From assembly GCA_002737595.1 (NCBI GenBank), contig NSHZ01000051.1:1-11416 (forward strand): a stretch of 11,416 nt of DNA. Reading direction: 5' to 3'. Each line of letters starts with the position of its first letter. The stretch's first letter is position 1. Shown in pieces: positions 8,039 to 11,416 of this stretch. Made by a program: the position numbers and the translations under genes. Source of the DNA: Actinomycetota bacterium. Its GTDB lineage: Bacteria; Actinomycetota; Actinomycetes; Nanopelagicales; Nanopelagicaceae. Below the pieces are notes generated by a model that was not told where the DNA came from, searched no databases, and saw nothing but the letters and a program-made list of their open reading frames with translations.

Positions 8039-8043
8039 CCAAT

Positions 8044-9282
8044 ATGGATGCCCCACTTTCTCGCGTCGATGTCGAAAGCGTCGTATTCGAAGGCACCGGA
8101 GAACTCATCTCACTACTCCCCAATGCTTCCCCACTTACCTGGGTACGTAACGGTGAAGGCATTATTGGATATGGAGAATTTGCAAGAGTGCACTTCTCGG
8201 GACCCAGGCGTTTTGAAGATGCGGCGCAATGGTGGCGAGAACAACTTAAAGGTTTTCGCATCAATGACCATATTCGCGTCCCCGGAAGTGGTCCCATCGC
8301 TTTCGGGTCATTCTCGTTTGACGAAGCCGAAGATTCCATCTTTATTATTCCACGGGTGGTTGTTGGAAAGCGCGGGAATACTTCTTGGATAACCCGAATT
8401 GGCGCGCCTGCACCGCTCAATCACGAATTGCTACCGACACGAAAAAGCTCACCACTCTCATGGGGTGAGGGAAGCCTCTCGGCAAGCGAATGGGAAGCTG
8501 CAGTAGGTCATGCGATTGTGCGCATTACTGCAGGAGAATTAGAAAAAGTTGTGCTTGCTCGCGATGTCACCGCAACCTCGGAGGAGCCAATCGACGCGCG
8601 AGTAGTAATGGAAAAACTCGCAGAAAAGTATCCGAATACCTGGGTCTTTGCAGTCGATGGATTAGTAGGAGCAACTCCCGAGCTTTTGGTTCGCCTCACA
8701 AAAGGTCTCGTCACATCTCGCGTACTTGCTGGAACGATTCGGCGCACCGGTGATGATCAAAGAGATTTAGCACTCGCCGCATCCCTTGCCCGATCGTCTA
8801 AGGATTTGGAAGAACACGATTACGCGGTTCGCTCTGTAGCTGATGCTCTTGAACCCTTCTGCTCCTCGATAAACGTCCCCGACGCTCCTTTTGTCTTGCA
8901 CTTAGCGAACGTGATGCACTTAGCTACCGATGTCACGGGAGTTGTCTCTGATTCCATGGCAGTTACTAACGCTCTCTCACTAGTTGATGCACTCCATCCC
9001 ACCGCTGCGGTGTGCGGAACGCCTCGAGAAAAGGCAAAAAAACTCATCAACGAGTATGAAGTGATGAAGCGTGGGCGTTACTCCGGACCAGTCGGATGGA
9101 TAGATGCGCGCGGCGACGGCGAGTGGGGCATCGCACTTCGATGCGCCGAAATCGACGCTAAAGATGCCCGTAAGGTTCGTCTCTTCGCAGGGTGTGGAAT
9201 TGTCGCAGGTTCTATTCCGCAGGATGAACTCGCTGAAAGCCAAGCAAAGCTTGTTCCTATGCGAGATGCGCTCGAGTCCTAG
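8044..9282 (+). CDS. menF: Isochorismate synthase (menaquinone pathway)
   Basis: This 412-residue chorismate-utilising enzyme converts chorismate to isochorismate, the first committed step of menaquinone synthesis. The N-terminal ~145 residues are the variable part of the fold and the rest is the conserved catalytic half. Expected residues are present: general base K168 in EKVVLARD, E213 in GATPELLVR, AGT at 229-231, E257 in SSKDLEEHDY and E398 in ELAESQAK (predicted Mg ligands), H318 in LHPTAAVCGTP, and GRYSGPVGW at 344-352. A siderophore or salicylate-type isochorismate synthase would be the alternative, but the convergent menD and nearby menG favour menaquinone. The ATG at 8044 is five bases after the bioY stop with no clear Shine-Dalgarno sequence, so translation is probably coupled to bioY. 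The stop shares CTAG with the convergent hydrolase gene. Confidence 0.92.
   Translation: MDAPLSRVDVESVVFEGTGELISLLPNASPLTWVRNGEGIIGYGEFARVHFSGPRRFEDAAQWWREQLKGFRINDHIRVPGSGPIAFGSFSFDEAEDSIFIIPRVVVGKRGNTSWITRIGAPAPLNHELLPTRKSSPLSWGEGSLSASEWEAAVGHAIVRITAGELEKVVLARDVTATSEEPIDARVVMEKLAEKYPNTWVFAVDGLVGATPELLVRLTKGLVTSRVLAGTIRRTGDDQRDLALAASLARSSKDLEEHDYAVRSVADALEPFCSSINVPDAPFVLHLANVMHLATDVTGVVSDSMAVTNALSLVDALHPTAAVCGTPREKAKKLINEYEVMKRGRYSGPVGWIDARGDGEWGIALRCAEIDAKDARKVRLFAGCGIVAGSIPQDELAESQAKLVPMRDALES
9279..9282. other. Overlapping convergent stop codons in CTAG
   Basis: The plus-strand TAG of menF (9280-9282) and the minus-strand TAG of the hydrolase (9281-9279) lie in the same palindromic tetranucleotide. 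This leaves no intergenic space and no room for a separate terminator between the two convergent units. Confidence 0.95.
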
Positions 9283-9827
9283 CGTCCTACGATTCTAGTT
9301 TGTGGCTCTTCACACCATTGCAAGAGTGATGGCCAATTTCCATAGCCATCAGAGAGCGCTAGATGGCCTCCGCCAGGAATCAGATCGAAATCTTCAGGTG
9401 ATAGCCAATTCACTGCACCTTCAATGCAAAAAGGGTCTACATCGCTACACACCACCCGCCATTTCGGATCGGCAAGTTTCGGCGGAAGTGAAGCAAACGA
9501 GGAAACTAGCTTTTCTTCTTTCAAAAAAGTTGGTCCAGCAGGAGCCACAAGAAGGACACGATCAGCAACAAAACCAAGCGCCGCCGCATGAAGCCAAAGC
9601 GTGGTCCCAAGTGAATGTGCAACGACGATGTGCTCACCTTTCATTCGCTCCCATGAGGATTCAAACACTCTGAGCCATTCTTCGAGTTGCGGAGTATCAG
9701 GCAAGGGCATTGACGGATACTCAACAATTTCTCCCCTGGCTGCCAGGTTCATCGCCGTCTGATATTGCCAATGCCCCGCTGGTCGTAGGTTTCGCCATCC
9801 GTGAAGAAAGAGAAAAGATCTACTCAT
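9279..9827 (-). CDS. RBBP9/YdeN-type serine hydrolase (alpha/beta fold), candidate MenH replacement
   Basis: This small alpha/beta hydrolase of 182 residues fits the RBBP9/YdeN family in length and layout. An N-terminal strand leads into LFLHGW (6-11). The nucleophile elbow is AHSLG with S72, and the likely triad is completed by D131 (SDVDPFC) and H155 (GGGHLAL). No signal peptide or membrane segment is visible, so it is probably cytosolic. Its substrate is unknown to me. It begins inside the end of menD (ATGA overlap), so it is almost certainly co-translated with it. MenH, the enzyme after MenD, is also a Ser-His-Asp alpha/beta hydrolase, which makes this a candidate non-orthologous MenH. 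The protein is shorter than classical MenH (about 250 residues), so the role is inference only. A general esterase or peptidase is equally possible. Confidence 0.8.
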   Translation of the reverse strand: MSRSFLFLHGWRNLRPAGHWQYQTAMNLAARGEIVEYPSMPLPDTPQLEEWLRVFESSWERMKGEHIVVAHSLGTTLWLHAAALGFVADRVLLVAPAGPTFLKEEKLVSSFASLPPKLADPKWRVVCSDVDPFCIEGAVNWLSPEDFDLIPGGGHLALSDGYGNWPSLLQWCEEPQTRIVGR

Positions 9828-11416
9828 ACAGTAAGTGCCTTCTCCGCAGCAGCTACAGCGCTCTTAAGATTATCTGCGCTGGCATCTCTGCTCGGCATCA
9901 CTGCGACGATGACATTGAGTGCGGGATGATCTTCGGCGAGTGCTCGTTCAAAATCTTTCAGTGTCGCAACTCGCGTCACATGAACACCGAAACCAGAAGC
10001 GATAGCCGTGAGGTCACGATTGTGTGGGGTACCGAAAACCTCCTCGAAGTGATCTATCCCGCGTTGAGGCAGGGTAGAGAAAATTCCACCCCCGTTATTA
10101 TCTACCACCACAACAGTCAGATCAGGAGCATCACTCAATAGCGCACTTATATCGTGTAGGAATGCGATATCGCCAAGGTAGGCAAACGTTCTCCCAGATC
10201 TTGCTCGGGAGATACCAATGGAAGTGGAAACATTTCCGTCGATACCAGCAAGTCCGCGATTGCCGAAAACTGCAAGGTCTCCGCGTGGAGCGGCGAAGCC
10301 CTCGATATCTCGAATCGGCCGTGATGACCCAATAAAAAGCGATGCACCGCTCGGCAGGGATGAAGCAAAGATGCTAGCGAGACGTTGCTCTGACCACTCC
10401 GGAAGGTCTAAAGCGGCGCTCACTCGCGCACTTGCTGCCCGCCAGAGTTCAAGCCATTTCTCGTTACCAAAGACATCAACTGGTGGGAGAGCGCCAAGTT
10501 GAATTTCGTTCTTGCGAAGTGGGTTAGAGACTTCGTGATGAGAATCAATGCCAATGACTTGCGGTGTTCTGGTGATGAGCGCCATCACGGAACGAGAAAG
10601 ACCGATTTTTCCCGCCACAATTGCTACTTCTGGTTGCAAATAGTTGAGCGCGTACTCTGAACCGACAAAGAGCGATGCGTGGGCAATTGCGTTTGCATGG
10701 CTAAGTGGATTCTCTGCTATTACTGGCCAACCAAGTGCGCTCGTCCAAGTGAGAAGCTCGGCCGGCGAGATGACGCCCAACCCGTGACCGAGAATCACCA
10801 CACCGCGGTGATCTGATGAGACGCCGAGCTCGGAAAGTGATTTGTGAGTTGATAATTCCCACTTCTCCTTGTTTTGCCTTTCCGTCACTGCCGTCACTGG
10901 TTTGGAATGACTATCTTCTGGAAGGAGCGGTTCGCGAAACGCAATATTGATATGCACGGGTCCATCCAGATCATCAAAGATTTTAGAAAAATCCTCCAGC
11001 CAGGAGAGTGAATCCCCTGCATCAATTGCAACAAAATGACGAGCTGCGGATCCAAATAATTGAGATTGGTTGGTAGTTTGGTTTGAGCCAATTCCTTGGA
11101 GCTCGCTGGGGCGATCTGCCGTGATCACAATGAGCGGAACATCGCTATGCGAAGCCTCCATGAGCGCGGGGAAGAAATTTGCTGTTGCGGTTCCGCTGGT
11201 GCAGACGGTGGCTACTGGCCGCCCGCTAGCTTTACTGATTCCCAGGGCGACAAAACCAGCAGAGCGCTCATCAATATGTATATGCCGGTTGAATTGATCA
11301 CGTCGTGCCAGCGCCAGTGCCAACGGCGCACTTCGTGAGCCAGGTGCGATCACGACGTCTCGCACACCGACTAAATAGAGCGCGTCCGCGAGCGCTTCGG
11401 CTTGCAAAGTTGAGTC
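9824..11416 (-). CDS. menD: SEPHCHC synthase MenD (N-terminus cut by right window edge)
   Basis: This thiamine-diphosphate enzyme joins 2-oxoglutarate-derived succinic semialdehyde to isochorismate, giving SEPHCHC in the menaquinone pathway. About 530 residues are visible. In minus-strand order they include APGSRSAPLALA, HIDERSAGF with the ThDP-activating glutamate, TSGTATANFFPA, ADRPSEL and GSNQTTNQSQLFG. Further on come SSRPIRDIE and GNRGLAGIDGNV, then the C-terminal ThDP/Mg motif from GDIAFLHD to NNGGGIF. A TTG at 11407 could be read as a start. However, the frame continues upstream as D-S-T to the window edge, and DSTLQAEAL resembles the STAxAxxL N-termini I recall for MenD, so the true start is probably a few codons outside. 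It overlaps the downstream hydrolase by four bases (ATGA). All expected motifs are intact. Confidence 0.96.
   Translation of the reverse strand, partial: DSTLQAEALADALYLVGVRDVVIAPGSRSAPLALALARRDQFNRHIHIDERSAGFVALGISKASGRPVATVCTSGTATANFFPALMEASHSDVPLIVITADRPSELQGIGSNQTTNQSQLFGSAARHFVAIDAGDSLSWLEDFSKIFDDLDGPVHINIAFREPLLPEDSHSKPVTAVTERQNKEKWELSTHKSLSELGVSSDHRGVVILGHGLGVISPAELLTWTSALGWPVIAENPLSHANAIAHASLFVGSEYALNYLQPEVAIVAGKIGLSRSVMALITRTPQVIGIDSHHEVSNPLRKNEIQLGALPPVDVFGNEKWLELWRAASARVSAALDLPEWSEQRLASIFASSLPSGASLFIGSSRPIRDIEGFAAPRGDLAVFGNRGLAGIDGNVSTSIGISRARSGRTFAYLGDIAFLHDISALLSDAPDLTVVVVDNNGGGIFSTLPQRGIDHFEEVFGTPHNRDLTAIASGFGVHVTRVATLKDFERALAEDHPALNVIVAVMPSRDASADNLKSAVAAAEKALTV

Noticed and set aside
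9710..10141. Plus-strand frame of 143 codons opposite menD and the hydrolase
   Set aside because: It is antisense to conserved coding sequence and its translation has no recognisable domain.
11405..11407. TTG at 11407 as the menD start
   Set aside because: The frame stays open to the window edge as D-S-T, and the resulting DSTLQAEAL resembles normal MenD N-termini, so the TTG is probably an internal leucine.
1..11416. Mobile elements, tRNA/rRNA genes, CRISPR arrays or a hidden defence system
   Set aside because: The window is almost fully covered by recognised respiratory, menaquinone and biotin-transport genes. No transposase, repeat-spacer pattern or cloverleaf sequence was noticed by eye.

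Overview
The window looks like a chromosomal segment of an actinobacterium (Actinomycetota). The evidence is from remembered family sequences, not a database search. NuoC carries an N-terminal Gly/Ser block, NuoB-NuoG are close in wording to mycobacterial and streptomycete subunits, MenG begins with an MSRAxLDK-type sequence, and a MenJ-type menaquinone reductase is present. Base composition looks moderate by eye rather than very GC-rich. Genes are packed with 1-4 base overlaps. This would suit a streamlined, small-genome lineage such as the freshwater nanopelagic actinobacteria, but that placement is only a guess.

Left part (1-5231, minus strand): the first seven genes of the proton-pumping NADH:quinone oxidoreductase (complex I) operon, in the order nuoA, B, C, D, E, F, G. 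nuoG is cut by the left edge after 135 codons; nuoH-N would lie beyond it. Five of the six junctions overlap (ATGA or TAATG); only nuoA-nuoB has a 16-base gap. A 110-base leader rich in inverted repeats precedes nuoA.

Middle (5342-7353, minus strand): menG (demethylmenaquinone methyltransferase), then a menJ-like geranylgeranyl-reductase-family flavoprotein. They lie upstream of nuoA in the same direction, so the last steps of quinone synthesis and tailoring sit beside the enzyme that uses the quinone.

Right part (7439-11416): bioY (biotin ECF transporter S component) and menF (isochorismate synthase) run on the plus strand. They meet a minus-strand pair, menD and a small RBBP9/YdeN-type serine hydrolase. 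The convergent stop codons of menF and the hydrolase share the palindrome CTAG. menD runs off the right edge, and its true start is outside the window.

Functionally, MenF makes isochorismate and MenD converts it to SEPHCHC. The hydrolase is a plausible but unproven stand-in for MenH. MenG methylates demethylmenaquinone, MenJ may saturate one isoprene unit, and complex I reduces the resulting menaquinone. BioY is the outsider in this cluster. No mobile element, RNA gene or CRISPR array was seen, and no gene-free stretch exceeds about 110 bases. Overall this is a conserved housekeeping respiratory locus and I see no new system in it. The most notable observation is a Cys-to-Tyr change at an expected iron-sulfur ligand of NuoG.
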